From NCBI RefSeq assembly GCF_000485595.1, contig NW_014577473.1:190825-247671 (forward strand): 56,847 nucleotides of DNA, in the 5' to 3' direction. The notes beneath the pieces are model-generated. The model saw only the letters and a program-made list of their open reading frames with translations, was not told where the DNA came from and searched no databases. The DNA is from Priapulus caudatus. Its lineage: Eukaryota; Priapulida; Priapulimorpha; Priapulimorphida; Priapulidae. Of the stretch, positions 43,032 to 54,020 are shown piece after piece; position 1 is the first letter of the stretch; every line of letters begins with the position of its first letter. The position numbers and the translations under genes were made by a program.

Positions 43032-44101
43032 CTAGTTTCTCTGGTGTGCTTTTAGGAAGCTTTCCGCTAGACGAGATCCTCCGTTCTTGTTAAGGTGTAG
43101 GCCATCCGGTACATACAGGTCACTCCTATCCATGAAGTACCTCCAGTTGTCGAGGTACGTTGCGTTGTTTGCCGTGCAAAAGATCTCCAGTGTCCTGTTC
43201 AGCGACATTATCTTCTGGTTCAGGTGGTTACGGTTCGGCTTGAAGCACGGTAGCAGTCCCGATATGAGTTTTCCCTTGGTTTTTTCACTTGCACTCCTTG
43301 CTAATTGCAAAAGACCTTGTCTAGCTTCTTCTAATTTCTTATTTAAAGCATCATTTACCCCAACATGCATAATTACTGTTCCCAGACTATCTTCCCGATT
43401 AACTACTCTGTCTATAGCCTTTCTTCAATATCCTGTGCCCCAGCCCCTCCAAAGGTTAATACACACCTATCCCTTCTTTCTCCATTGTTACTTACTGTCT
43501 TTACTGTCTGTCTGACTATTGAGTCGCCCAAAATTAAGATTTTTTCACGTTGGGTTCTACTGCTGTCTTCATTCGTTGGATTCAGTGGCTGTGTTGTCCG
43601 GTCCTCCATCTCCCCAGTGGTCTCGTCGTCCCGGTCTATGGTGGTCCCGTCGTCCCGGTCCATGAGGATCCCATCGTCCCGGTCCTTGGTAGTCCCGTCC
43701 TCCAGGTCTATGGTGGTCCCGTCCTCCAGCTCCTTGGTTGTCCCCTCCTCCAACTCGTTAGCAGTGGAATCTCCAGCTTCAGCTTCCTTGGCCGTGAACT
43801 CAACCAGCTTATCAAGTATGATGTAGCTTCCCTCTCGTTCCTCACGACTCCTCAATAGCCAGACTTCTTTCTTCAGCTTTTCGATCTCCTGAGTGAGAGC
43901 AGTCTTCTCGCTAGTCCATTGTCTCTGAAAATTACAGGCGTGACAATCATACACGAAATCTTCCGGCATGACGTCTACATCACTGACATTTTCCCATATA
44001 TCCCACCTTTTACATTTACTGCATTGGGCCCACCTATTCCCGAATTTATCAGCCTTCTTAGTTAGTTTCTTTTTCTGACCCTTTATATTAGTGGAAGTCA
44101 A
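43032..44101 (-). pseudogene. LINE ORF1: zinc finger, coiled coil and SGNH esterase
   Basis: The frame at 43,412-44,101 starts with a Cys-rich finger (WAQCSKCKRWDIW ... DCHACNFQRQW), continues with a coiled coil (ALTQEIEKLKKEVWLLRS), an acidic repeat of ELEDGTT / DRDDGTT units, and the esterase block ILILGDSIVRQTV (catalytic Ser in GDS). After a frameshift near 43,405 the frame at 43,032-43,370 gives HVGVND (the G-x-N-D block) and LYVPDGLHLNKNG (catalytic Asp and His). An esterase-bearing ORF1 is known in CR1-type LINEs. It is thought to bind RNA and perhaps membranes; the role of the esterase is uncertain. Confidence 0.85.
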
Positions 44102-44595
44102 ACTATTTCGAATTCTTAGATCTTAGTATAAAAATTAAAACTATGAAAAAGCTTTCCTACTTAAAAATTTATTCCCGCCAAAACAACAATCGTTACAATG
44201 GCCGCCCCCTTTCGAATTATCTCTGAACTAATCTAAATGGGAAATATTTGTGATATTTAAATTATTAGGTTAAAAATGTGCTTCCCGTTTGTGCAAGGTA
44301 TCTCTTAGAGGTCTTGACTTTGCTAGTGGTCAAAGTAAGAAAACCTTATAAATAACTTATCTTTTTGTGATTTGCGGTGAAAATCGGTTCAGTAATGGAA
44401 TATCTCCGCGTTCCTCCATTAAAAAACAAATTGAAAAGGTTTAATTATAATTGCAACATAACGAATGTAAAATAATAATAAATATAACAACAACATATTG
44501 CTGTTCATCTTGTAATAAGTCCATCGGAATTAATGATAATATTAAAAGTAATTTCGCTATATATCATGAATGTAAAATGTAGAGACGGGGTGAGG
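44102..44595. other. LINE 5' flank, no gene seen
   Basis: AT-rich; may contain the LINE 5' UTR. No motif recognised. Confidence 0.5.
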
Positions 44596-44599
44596 CACT

Positions 44600-44676
44600 G
44601 GGGGGGGGGGGGCTGCGTGCGTGCGTCGTGATATATATAATATATATATACATATATATATATATATATTACATAT

Positions 44677-44714
<38 letters not shown>

Positions 44715-45095
44715 CACACACACACAGAGGGGGGGAGAGACACACAAGGGGGGGAGACACACAGAGAGGGGGAGAGACACACACACAGGTGACAGAGGGG
44801 GAGAGACACACAGACACAGGTGACAGAGGGGGAGAGACACACACACAGATGGGGAGAGACACACACCGAGAGGGGGAGACACACACGTGACAGAGGGTGA
44901 GACACACACACAGAGGGGGAGAGACACACATATTGTCACACAGAGGGGGAGACACAGAGAGAGAGAGATCGAGATGGATACAGAGATACAGAGGGAGAGA
45001 TACAGAGATACAGACAGAGTGGGAGAGAGAAGAGAGATACAGAGTGAGAGAGAGAAGAGAGATACAGAGATACAGAGAGAGAAAGAGAATACTGA
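44600..45095 (+). repeat. Compound microsatellite: G run, (TA)n, (GA)n, GAGACACACA minisatellite, GATACA repeat
   Basis: A G run of 12 at 44,600, TA-rich 44,630-44,690, (GA)n 44,691-44,713, then about 36-bp units with GAGGGGGAGAGACACACA to about 44,950, then degenerate GAGATACA to 45,090. Long Leu/Ser/Cys- or Glu/Arg/Thr-rich frames are artefacts. Confidence 0.9.
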
Positions 45096-45868
45096 ATAGT
45101 GGATAGGGATACAGTAATAAGTCAGTATTACAGAGAGTATCCGTTCGTATACATGTCACATATTTTACCACTTACGCGTTTTTCCCAACTCTGCTGCTAT
45201 CTATAGCGGCCCGCTTCATCGTCCGATTGTGGTAGTGTTTCAACCCTGTGTCAGGGCCGTTCCTGCCACAAGATTACTAAATATTCGTCTGCAGTCACTA
45301 AAAAATCCGCCATTGTGTAGCGCTGATCAGTGATCACATGGTATGAGGAGTGCATTTGATTGGCTGATTGGCCGCCACTAGTTGCTCGAAATAGAACAGT
45401 GGGCAACTGGACGCCACTGACGATTTTCCAGTTGCTTTCAGTCGAGTCGGCTCGCAAGCGCGCTTATGTCGACATCAATTTTACGGTAACTTGTCGCTGC
45501 CGGTCGCGTCCAGTTGCTCGAAATCCAGTTGCTTCCAGTCGAGTCGGCTCGCAAGCCCGACATAAGCGCCCCTTTAGTCCCACGGAGACCGAAGTAAACA
45601 CGTCCGCTCACCTCGGCGGCGGTGGCGCTCCGATATATTATAGTACTCAACTATCTCAACCTACGAAATCCTCTACCTATAACTCAATAAAATAAAATCT
45701 AAGCGAGTGAGTTAATACAATTATACAATTACTCTGATACAGGAGTGAGACACGCTCAAAACCCACCAAAATTCTACATCAATTGTTCAAAAACCAGCTC
45801 GCGATAATTGTTTACTAAGGAAGCCTCTAACAGACGTTGCTATACAGAAGCATCTAAATATGTATTAT
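45096..45868. other. No gene; 32-bp direct repeat
   Basis: CCAGTTGCTTTCAGTCGAGT-type text at 45,428-45,459 is repeated at 45,525-45,556 with one change; GGCTCGCAAGC ends each. No ORF with a known domain. Confidence 0.6.
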
Positions 45869-46851
45869 TATAGGTGGGGCGGAGTGACGTCACTTCCCCT
45901 TAGAAATACGTCCGGTGAGCCGCGCCGATGAAAACAAAGCGCGAATCGGCTGGGAGCGTCTATATTCAAGCTGGTACGGGAGATGACTGTACGCATATAT
46001 TTGCTGATATATTGACTAATCGTGCGTCAATAAACTCAATATTCACAGAGAGTATAGCTAAGACATGTGTCTATAGGTATCTAGAATGTATTATGCAAAA
46101 GATCTCCCGTACCGGCTTGAATTCATACTACTACTAGCTGTGAATATTGAGTTTATTGACGCACGAAGCGGCACGATTAGTCATCCTAGTCCTGCACGAT
46201 TAGTTGTGCGTGCGGAAGCAAATTTCAGATAATTAAATTTTTAATATTCTAGATACCTATAGACACATGTCTTAGCTATACTCTCTGTGAATATTGAGTT
46301 TATTGACGCACGATTAGTCAATATATTAGCAAATATATGCGTACCGTAATCTCCCGTACCGGCTTGAATATAGACACCGCCCGAATGGAGCCGCTGCTGT
46401 TCAAGAATAGAGATGATGTCCAGATTGAGACCTATGTCATTTCCGTAAATGTGGGGGTAGCCCCTTTAAACTCGACAGGGGTGTTCTTAAAGGTCTTCTT
46501 TGTTCATTTCGACCGAGAAACATTATGTGACTTCACAGGAAGTGTGCAAAAAACTGCTTTTCAGCGAGACTACTCGCCCGTTTCCCACTGTTTCCCACCA
46601 TTGCTACGCCGTCTTCGTTCTCCTGACTAATTGCTGTTAGCCATCTGTCTCTCCTCTCGGGCTACGGCAGCTCAAAGAATGATAGTTTTTTGTCACTTGA
46701 AAGACTGTGATTGCGGCATCCAAACACCACATAATTCCTTGCACTATGCGCTGCGTGCATTGAGCGGTGCGTTACTACAGTTTGTTTTCATCGGCTCGAA
46801 TCTACATCCGGTCAAATAGTCAAAAGTTCCCAGATGTCCGCCCCACCTATA
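45869..46851. mobile_element. Non-autonomous TIR element with large internal hairpin
   Basis: TATAGGTGGGGCGGA at 45,869-45,883 is exactly mirrored at 46,837-46,851, and GAGCCGCGCCGATGAAAACAAA-like text just inside is mirrored as well. A second inverted pair lies within: 45,955-46,090 with 46,245-46,372 (shared GTCTATATTCAAGC and AGCTAAGACATGTGTCTATA). Small frames show no transposase. Its right end coincides with the start of envelope copy 2. Confidence 0.8.
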
Positions 46852-46852
46852 G

Positions 46853-47506
46853 GTTACTTTAAACATTAGTGTGCGCACACTTGAGGTTAAGTCACGGGCA
46901 TGGGAAATCACATGCGACAGCACCTCCGTATTCATCTCTGTTTGAATGCGAGTGTAATTTATGACGGTTAGAGATTCGTCGATTACTGTCAGAATTCGTT
47001 CTTGTGTCGTACCCAATGCGGACAACTGGCGTTGCAGTTGCTCAATGTCATTGTCAGTAGCTGTACCGAATAAAAATTTGGCAATTTTACCTAGACCACT
47101 AACTATAGCGCGTTTCTCTCTTGAATTATGCAATGAGTGCAAGTCTGTCAAACGGAGGTTAAGTGATTTTAGACGTTGGCAGAACCACGCCATGTGGGCT
47201 TGCACAAGGGATCTGATGTCACGGTTTAAAGCCGCGAAGTATTGATCGTCGGGGGAGAGGGATGGGGAGTGCAGTGCAGTGCTGCTGCTGGCTGTTGTCT
47301 ATACATCTTGCACACATCCTTGTGCAACGAACGTAGATAAGTGTTGATCGAAGTGAAGTTGAGAGTGAAACCAATGCCCCAGGTGCTCTGTGTGATCGAG
47401 ATGTGACCTCTCGGCATAAAGATTACTCCCATCGTGGGTCTTCGGACTTCAGTAGCTTGCGAGGTGGATAGGATCGCCGAGGCAACTACGAGCAGGGCGA
47501 GGAACA
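46853..47506 (-). pseudogene. env: Envelope gene copy 2, N-terminal part only
   Basis: The frame at 47,226-47,558 keeps an intact signal-peptide-like start (MFLALLVVASAIL) and lacks the TGA found in copy 1. A frameshift near 47,270, at a duplicated GCAGT, separates it from the frame at 46,744-47,205, which holds the furin-type site (SREKR; followed by Ala where copy 1 has Asp) and KFLFGTATDND. The transmembrane half is missing: the gene ends at the edge of the TIR element at 46,852. Truncated and not functional. Confidence 0.75.
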
Positions 47507-47559
47507 TCGTCCTGAAACAGAGGAGTGGCCCATAAAATAAAGGTTGTGTATTCCGCACT

Positions 47560-49140
47560 TTAGCTCAATCGGCTACTTTGTGCGAGTGGCAACAAATCTT
47601 CTGCATCCCAGCTATCAGTGCTTGGTGTGCTAGCCACACTGGCTGGATGCGTGTTGTCGTAGGGGGGGGGCGACGAAAGGGGCCCAGTATCAACCAGCGT
47701 TGCGTGATGCATTGGTCGTCGGGGTGGGCTGTCTCGACCCGTAAGCACGGTTCTCGGTTCGTCCCATGCCAAGAATGGGTACGCGGGTCGAAGGTTACTC
47801 ATGTGTACATCGCGAGTACATGTCTGGCCTTGCGCTTTAATGCGAAGTCGCAGTGGAGAGAGTTTCTCGACCACGGTATAATAAGGCTGCCAATTTGAGG
47901 CGAATTTCGGCGTCTGGTTAGCTGACAATGTGGGATTATAAAAGTAGACGGGGTCCCCAATGTCAATGGACTGGACCTTTGCACGTCTGTCATAGAGGCA
48001 TTTATTACGCGCTCATGCCACTTTAGTGTTTCGTTGCATCGCAACAAATTCCCGGTGCAAGCGTTCAGTGGCGTGCGTTACTGGATCGTCAGCGTATGAC
48101 AATCGTCGGGGCCGCAGTAGCGTGTCAAGTGGTAGCACTGCGTCTCTACCGTACGTCAGGAAGAAGGGGGTGAATTGTGATGATTCATTGACGGCTGTAC
48201 GATATGCGAATAAGACCGAGTTGATCTTTGTATCCCAATCTGTATGATCCCGATTAATGTAGCACGCAATCATATTGGCAAGCGTGCGATGAAAGCGTTC
48301 GCATTGTCCGTTGGACTCAGGGTGATAAGGAGAGACTTTTATGTGGGTGATCCCAAGCAATGTGGTCAGTCGTGTGATGAGCTCGTTAATGAATTCGCCT
48401 CCATTATTGGTTGAGATGGACCGAGGGCATGAGTGACGAGGAATGAAATCGTCAACAATGATGCGTGCGACGGTAGCAGCGCTCTTATCTAGCATTGGGT
48501 ATACTTCAGGCCATGAGGTGTAAAGGTCCAAAAATGTGAGCATGTAACTATTACCTGAGTTTGTGCAGGGGTGTGGACCCGTAACATCGATGGCGACCAC
48601 ATCTCCTGAGTGTCTGGGTGTCGGTGCATAATGTAGGGGGGCACGAGCTCATTGTAGTTTTTGTCGACGCATGATTTGATGTAGTGATAAGCGTCGGCGA
48701 ACATGCGGGGCCAGAAGTATCGCTGTGAGAGTTTGCTATAGACTTTCTTGAAACCTAGGTGGCCTCCATACGCATGATCGTGGAACAAGGGAAGCACAGC
48801 GGGTACGAGAATACGGGAGATAACCAATTGTGGTGCAGCTTCAGCATCCTGCGCACGTGACGGCACATGAAAGAGCAAGTTGTCAACCAAAAGATCGCTT
48901 TCAACGAGCTTAGCTTCACGTATTGAAGTTTCGTCAGGGTTGGAGAGTGTGCATATGATGTTTGCAACAAGCGGATCAGCCAGCTGCAAGGCAGCGAGCT
49001 CGGTGTCAGTAGCGGTGATGGTGGAAGGGCGTGTCGGGTTAGGGTCGGGTAGCGCGTCAAGGTGAGGAGGGTACTGTGATGGGGTGTAATGGGGCCTACC
49101 CGTCGTGCGGGTTGTGAGGCCACACCGGTAGGCGAAGGCG
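47560..49140 (-). pseudogene. pol (integrase part): Integrase copy 2
   Basis: The core is open at 48,013-48,600 from VAIDVTGPH through STNNGGEF to YHPESNGQCERFHRTL, so the glutamate block is present; the second catalytic Asp is again Asn, as in copy 1. The zinc-binding region (GGHLGFKKVY) lies in the frame at 48,489-49,337 and the Cys pair is disturbed by a small deletion near 48,663. The C-terminal part continues at 47,560-47,928 (MSNLRPAYPF). Confidence 0.75.
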
Positions 49141-49910
49141 GTACCACTTGGTAAGTGGGTCGTGAGGCCATACCGCTGTGCAACGATGATGTGGTGGGCA
49201 TGATTGATGAGTGATGGGGTGTCGTCGGCGTAGACGACTCGGGAGGCAAACGAGAAAGTGCATCCGCTTGGACGTTCGACTTGCCCGTGGTGTACTCTAG
49301 GCGGAATGAAGGAAAGCCAGAGACGTACAGGGCCCACCGCTGGAGTTTGGCATTGCGCAGTGCCTTTGCTTCCAGTAAATACTTAAGTGGTTTATGATCA
49401 CTAAGTATGACAAAATCTGCACCGATGAGGAGGTGCCGGAATTTCTGTAATTCGTGTACCAATGCAAAACATTCCCTCTCTATTGTAGGCCAGCGTTGTT
49501 CTGTCTCAGTCAGCTGTCTGCTAAGATAAAACACTGGGTACTCTTTCTCTCGCTTGTCTATCTGCGTGAGAACTGCTCCGACGGCGTAGCCGGATGCGTC
49601 GCAATAGAGGCGGAACGGTCGACTTCCATCAGGCAATGCCAAAATGGGAGCTTCTGTGAGACACTTACGAAGAGACTGAAACGCAGTCTGTGCCTCGTCT
49701 GACCACACAAAGGGTGTGTTCTTGTGGGTGAGTAGGGTCAACGGATGGGCAATATCGGCATAGCCCTTGATAAACTTACGATAGTCATTGGTGAATCCTA
49801 AAAACTGCCAAACAGCTGTGGGCGTGTTTGGCGGGCCCAATTTTGCACCGCAGAGATTTTCTCTGGGTCGGGTCTGACGCAACCTGGGGTTATGACGTGA
49901 CCCAGGTAAT
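49141..49910 (-). pseudogene. pol (RNase H part): RNase H and end of RT, copy 2
   Basis: Same motifs as copy 1 (LYCDASGYAVGAVL, ERECFALVHELQKFRHLL, ILSDHKPLKYLL, NVQADALSRLPPE) in the frame at 48,755-49,882. It is open through the RNase H domain and then runs out of frame in the integrase linker. The last catalytic block has ALSR, the usual form, where copy 1 has VLSR. Confidence 0.8.
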
Positions 49911-49934
49911 GGGGTTAGCCGCTAGCTTTGTCAG

Positions 49935-50123
49935 CAGGTGGCGCAGCGGGAGTTAGAGGTGTTACAACGATTGCGCAATCAACCGGTCAGTTGGAAAGAT
50001 ACAGGAATCACGAATAGCCGATCGTATCATCATAGCAATATAACCAAGTTAAAATGCCTTCGTAAAGTCTGCAGCAATCACTTCAGCATAGGCGTGACTA
50101 ATACTAGGCACACTTTTAAGTAA
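49935..50123 (+). pseudogene. THAP-domain remnant at the transposon end, copy 2
   Basis: Reads KLKCLRKVCSNHFS, the second half of a THAP zinc finger. Asn replaces Asp of copy 1 and the acidic EADY part is lost by an indel near 50,087. A possible splice donor AAG|TAAGT follows at about 50,119. Confidence 0.5.
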
Positions 50124-50640
50124 GTCGCTAATATCGAAAATATAGCTGATAAAACATTATTATTAGCTCATTTTTGACTTGAGCGTTTTCAGTAGTTTTC
50201 TTGCATATTCCATGCCAGTTCTAGTATTATAAAAACAAACTGTTAGTGTTATTCATTGACAGCATTTATCGCCATACAGAGCAGTATAATTATCAGTAGG
50301 ACAATGCCCGTGCAAACGTTCAGCTTGCGTAATTGTCGTAAATAATCCGAGGCCAGCGTGTCTCTAGTACGACGGTACCAGTACCTGGGCCTACCAAGGT
50401 ACATTGGCTATATTAATCACCGGCATTCATTCCTTACATGTTTTTTATTGTTATATTGGAGACTTAGCTCTCGAGTGCTATAGCCATTCGTTGCCACCAC
50501 GCGATTTTTTTTAATTATAATTTTCATATATATCTTAAAATATGTCTTATTTTATAGGACGAAAGAAAGAGACTCAGAGTTGACGCTTAATGTGCATGAA
50601 ACACGCAGCATGGCGTCAATGCTCAAGGCAAAATCCCACT

Positions 50641-51960
50641 AATGCAGAGAGACATGTGCGTTAGGCGAGACGTATCGCATTAGGACGGATTGCAATGTAT
50701 GAGAGAGTCATCGTGTCTAAGCCATGCACATTTTAAAATTTTAAAAGTGCTGCGGGAGCGACAGCGCTCACTCTAACGCCTCTACTGTGGTGCCTTGGTG
50801 GCAGTGGGTGGGATTCTCTAGTAAACCCGGTCTGTTAGTCCCAAATGTGTCACATACACGCCCGAACATGGAACGCACAGGGATGGTATCAAGAACCTTC
50901 TCAAAGGGAATCGTTCCGTTGGAATCATTATGAAAGTTGCCGACGAGATGGCACGTACGCTTTTTAGTGTTCGGCAGATTAAAGAGTGAAGCTCCCATCC
51001 GTACGTAGTATGCAACAACTTATCTTGCAAGACGAGAATACGGTAAGCACTCAGCCTTGACCTACGCAGGAGCATACAGGCTGCATACGAGAGCTCGCAC
51101 CTGTAACCAATTAAGCACAGGCAAAAAACTACACCAGTACCCCAACACATGCACTGGCAGTAGCCACTGGCATGGCATTACGTTACATGTAAACATACTG
51201 ACATACAGATGCCAATAGAAATTATACGATTTTAAGGAGCATAAACCTTCTTTAACCAAATTTTAGCTTCTGAAATTATCACTGGTGACTTGTAGCCTCA
51301 TACATTCAGGCGATGTATAAGATTCTATAGCACAACCCGGCCAGCAAATTCGTTCTAACAAAGACTGTCAACAACCACTCCATGTTTACCCCTCCTCTTG
51401 AGGGGTCTAAAAGGCTTATCTGACACTTACTCTTTGCATGTCAGCCCAGAAAGTAGATTTCATGGCTCCTTTTTCAATAATAGCCATAAAAATGCTTAGG
51501 TCACCGCTTGAACACAAAAAAGTTTTTCAATCGCTCCGTGAGACCATGTTCCGCTCAGAAAATGTCTAAAATCTTGCCCTGTGCGCCATTGACCTTTGAC
51601 CGGATGCACCTCCAATTCGGCACAGGAGTTGGCTTTTCCTACCATGATGCTATACACCAACTATCACGAGGTCGAGCCGTTTAGATTTGTGCCGCAATTC
51701 TGCATTTCCTCCCTATACCTTAAGTTAAGGAGTGAATGTTCCCCCTTCTTTTACACCTCTTGACCTTTGACCTTTGACCCCCAGCTTCGACATCCCAACT
51801 CGTTTTGACGATCCCCCTCAATGTGCCGAATATCGTGACCGTACGTCGAGCGGTTAAGATTTGTGCCCAACTGTTGACAGACGGACGGACGGACGGACGG
51901 ACGGACGTACGGACGGACAATCATGCGATTCTACAAGCTGCATCTGACTATGTCAGATGA
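50641..51960. other. No recognisable gene; GGAC repeat
   Basis: Frames of up to 110 codons (50,818-51,150 minus) have no known domain. An (ACGG)n repeat occupies 51,880-51,918, preceded by TTGACCTTTGACC duplications, a combination common in marine invertebrate non-coding DNA. Confidence 0.5.
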
Positions 51961-52100
51961 GCTAAAAAGAGACCTGCCCAATCAGAATATTTCTCTCGCT
52001 GAAAGAATTGTTAAGGTGTGCTTCATGATTTTCAACTTTAGGCGAGCTATTGTCAGCAGTAATGCCTAGTGTCTGTAGTAAATGGCTGCATTTTAGAAAT
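51961..52100 (-). repeat. Inverted copy of 24,190-24,310
   Basis: Reverse complement of the copy-1 segment: AATTGTTAAGGTGTGCTT and CGAGCTATTGTCAGCAGTAA. Similarity extends over about 120 bp. Confidence 0.75.
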
Positions 52101-52139
52101 AAAGATATACATAATTTGTATTGCAACTTGAGTCTTTGT

Positions 52140-52310
52140 AGCTTTAGTAATCTCAATAAACATATTACATAACTCCTGAGCCTACACAAAAGAATCAACA
52201 CCCACTTCACATATGCACCACTAATATCACCGTGATTCTCAATAAACATATTACATAACTCCTGAGCACACATAAAAGAATCAACACCCACTTCACATAT
52301 GGACGCAAGC
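52140..52310 (+). repeat. About 90-bp tandem units, two copies
   Basis: CAATAAACATATTACATAAC, CTCCTGAG, AAAGAATCAACACCCACTTC in each. Same family as at 28,130-28,275 and 53,855-54,020. Confidence 0.85.
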
Positions 52311-52471
52311 ACACACGTACGCATGCACGCACGCACGCACGCACGCACGCACACACTTGTACGTGCACACGCACGCACGCACGCACCCATACACGTGGAC
52401 GTGCACACGCACGCACGCACGCATGCACACACGTGTACCTGCACACGCACGCACACACGCACGCATGCACG
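52300..52471 (+). repeat. CACG-rich minisatellite, left part
   Basis: ACGCACGC text interrupted by the hAT element; it continues at 53,291. Similar to 24,410-24,655. Confidence 0.85.
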
Positions 52472-53290
52472 CAGTGCCGGATTAACCATTAAGCAGACTA
52501 AGCACGTGCTTAGGGCACCAGGGCCAAAGGGGGCACCACAAAGTTGGAAAAAAAGTGAAAAGAAAAAAAAACGAATAAAGATTTGTACTTTCCAGGTGTA
52601 CCACAAGGGGCCCCCAGCAATACAATACAATACAAGGGGCCCCTAATGCCACCCAACAAGGTGCTAATTCCCAATTATCAGAAAGTGAAAGGTACTCAAA
52701 GACTTGGCAGACACTCATTGATGCTTATCCAGATGACATGAACAACACTTTGTCTACAGAGCTTCAGCAGTTCCATTCATATGTTCTTCATGAGTTTAAA
52801 ACAACCAAGAAAACATCTTTCACTCACATGGAACTTTACAACACAATTACAGAAGACAAACTAGAGAGTGCTTTTCCAAATGTTGAAATTGCCTTAAGAA
52901 TATTTTTAACATTAATGGTTACCAACTGCACAACAGAGAGGTCTTTTTCACAACTGAAACATGTAAAAAAAAAAAAGGATTGACTCGTAGTCAGAATGAA
53001 GGTGTACATGCATGTACGCTCAAAATTGCCTCAAATACCATCTCCTGCGATCTACATTTAAAAAAAATTCTGGGGGGAGGAGCCCTCATACCCCCCGCCT
53101 GTTTATCACCACCCTCCCTTCGCAAATCCTACATAAATGGTTTGTACTGCGTGCACAACGGCTGCAATTGTATATCGAGTTCAGACAGGTCAACAACAAA
53201 AAATGGGACACTGGGTCAGTGTAGAAAGGAGAGGGGCACCAAGATTGGTCCCAGTGCTCAGGGCACCAGTGAGCGCTTAATCTGCCCCTG
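52472..53290 (+). mobile_element. hAT element remnant with perfect 8-bp target duplication
   Basis: CATGCACG at 52,464-52,471 is repeated at 53,291-53,298. The ends are CAGTGCCGGATTAACC on the left and, on the opposite strand of the right end, CAGGGGCAGATTAAGC; inside these CTTAGGGCACCAG corresponds to CTCAGGGCACCAG near the right end. 819 bp, internally deleted. Confidence 0.85.
52679..53060 (+). pseudogene. hAT transposase C-terminal remnant (dimerisation domain)
   Basis: Reads YSKTWQTLIDAYPDDMN, then a helical stretch ending in the hAT dimerisation signature NCTTERSFSQLKHVK. An A run of 13 at about 52,964-52,976 breaks the frame; RSQNEGVHACTLKIASN follows in another frame. No DDE core or BED finger is left, so it cannot mobilise itself. 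Confidence 0.7.
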
Positions 53291-53770
53291 CATGCACGTA
53301 AATGGTGAGGTGACCGACACCGCACACGGCACGCACACACTGTGCACGTTTACACGCACGCACATATAGACACGCGCACGCAACTGTGACGTACACACGC
53401 GACGCCACGCACCATTCCGTGTAGCGTGCAAGCGCCAACGCGACGCATGCACGCATGTGTACGTGGCAGTACGCTCAGCGCACGCACGTAACATACGCAC
53501 AGCATGCACGCACCCTGTACGTGCATACGCACGCAGCGCAGCACACACGCGTACGCATGCACGCACGGGTACGTACCACCGACCCCACGCACAGCATGCT
53601 ACCGCACAGCAACGCACAAATGTACGTCAGCACAGTCACGCACGACGACGTGTACCTGCACACCGCGACGGCTACACACGCAACGCATGCACGTTAACAT
53701 GTATGACCACACGCCACGCACGTGCACAACACGCAGCGCACGAGCACAGTGACGTGCACACTCTACCGCA
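53291..53770 (+). repeat. CACG-rich minisatellite, right part
   Basis: Continuation of the block at 52,300, with many irregular units (GCATGCACGCA, GTACGTGCATACGC). Ends before ATATATATTGTCAGCGC at 53,777. Confidence 0.8.
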
Positions 53771-53854
53771 CGCATATATATTGTCAGCGCGAATATAGTG
53801 GTGTACGTACAGTCGGGGCTCTTCTGCAGGTCATAATGCCCCCTACATCCATAA

Positions 53855-54020
53855 TGAATCTCAATAAACATATTACCATAACTACTCCAGCCACACGCAA
53901 AAAAATAAACACGCACCACTTCACATATGCACACACTAATATCACCGTGAATCTCAAATAAAACATATTACATAACTCTCACAGCACACACAAAAAGAAT
54001 AAACAAGCCCACTTCCCCAC
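53855..54020 (+). repeat. About 90-bp subterminal tandem units, two copies
   Basis: As at 28,130-28,275, with more single-base indels (CAAATAAAACATATTACATA). Confidence 0.8.

Larger units (their letters stand above)
39961..44101 (-). mobile_element. Nearly full-length LINE of the CR1/L2 group
   Basis: ORF1 (zinc finger, coiled coil, esterase) and ORF2 (APE endonuclease, RT) lie in the order and spacing of CR1/L2-type LINEs. The coding end is near 40,037 and the 5' end is not sharply defined beyond 44,101. Frameshifts are few and mostly at homopolymers, so this copy is far younger than the fragments at 1-480, 880-3,640 and 8,996-10,150. No target duplication could be fixed. Confidence 0.8.
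46853..49910 (-). mobile_element. Second copy of the provirus 3' part (RNase H to envelope), truncated
   Basis: Closely similar to 17,761-20,811 in order and orientation, with scattered substitutions and indels. It begins at 46,853, matching 17,761, and ends at 49,910 where the AT-type transposon enters at the same base as in copy 1. No LTR, gag, protease or 5' RT is present. Confidence 0.85.

Noticed and set aside
43087-43858. Plus-strand frames of 102-153 codons
   Set aside because: Opposite to the LINE ORF1; the minus strand has clear domains.
51880-51918. Possible functional GGAC motif array
   Set aside because: Simple tetranucleotide slippage repeat.
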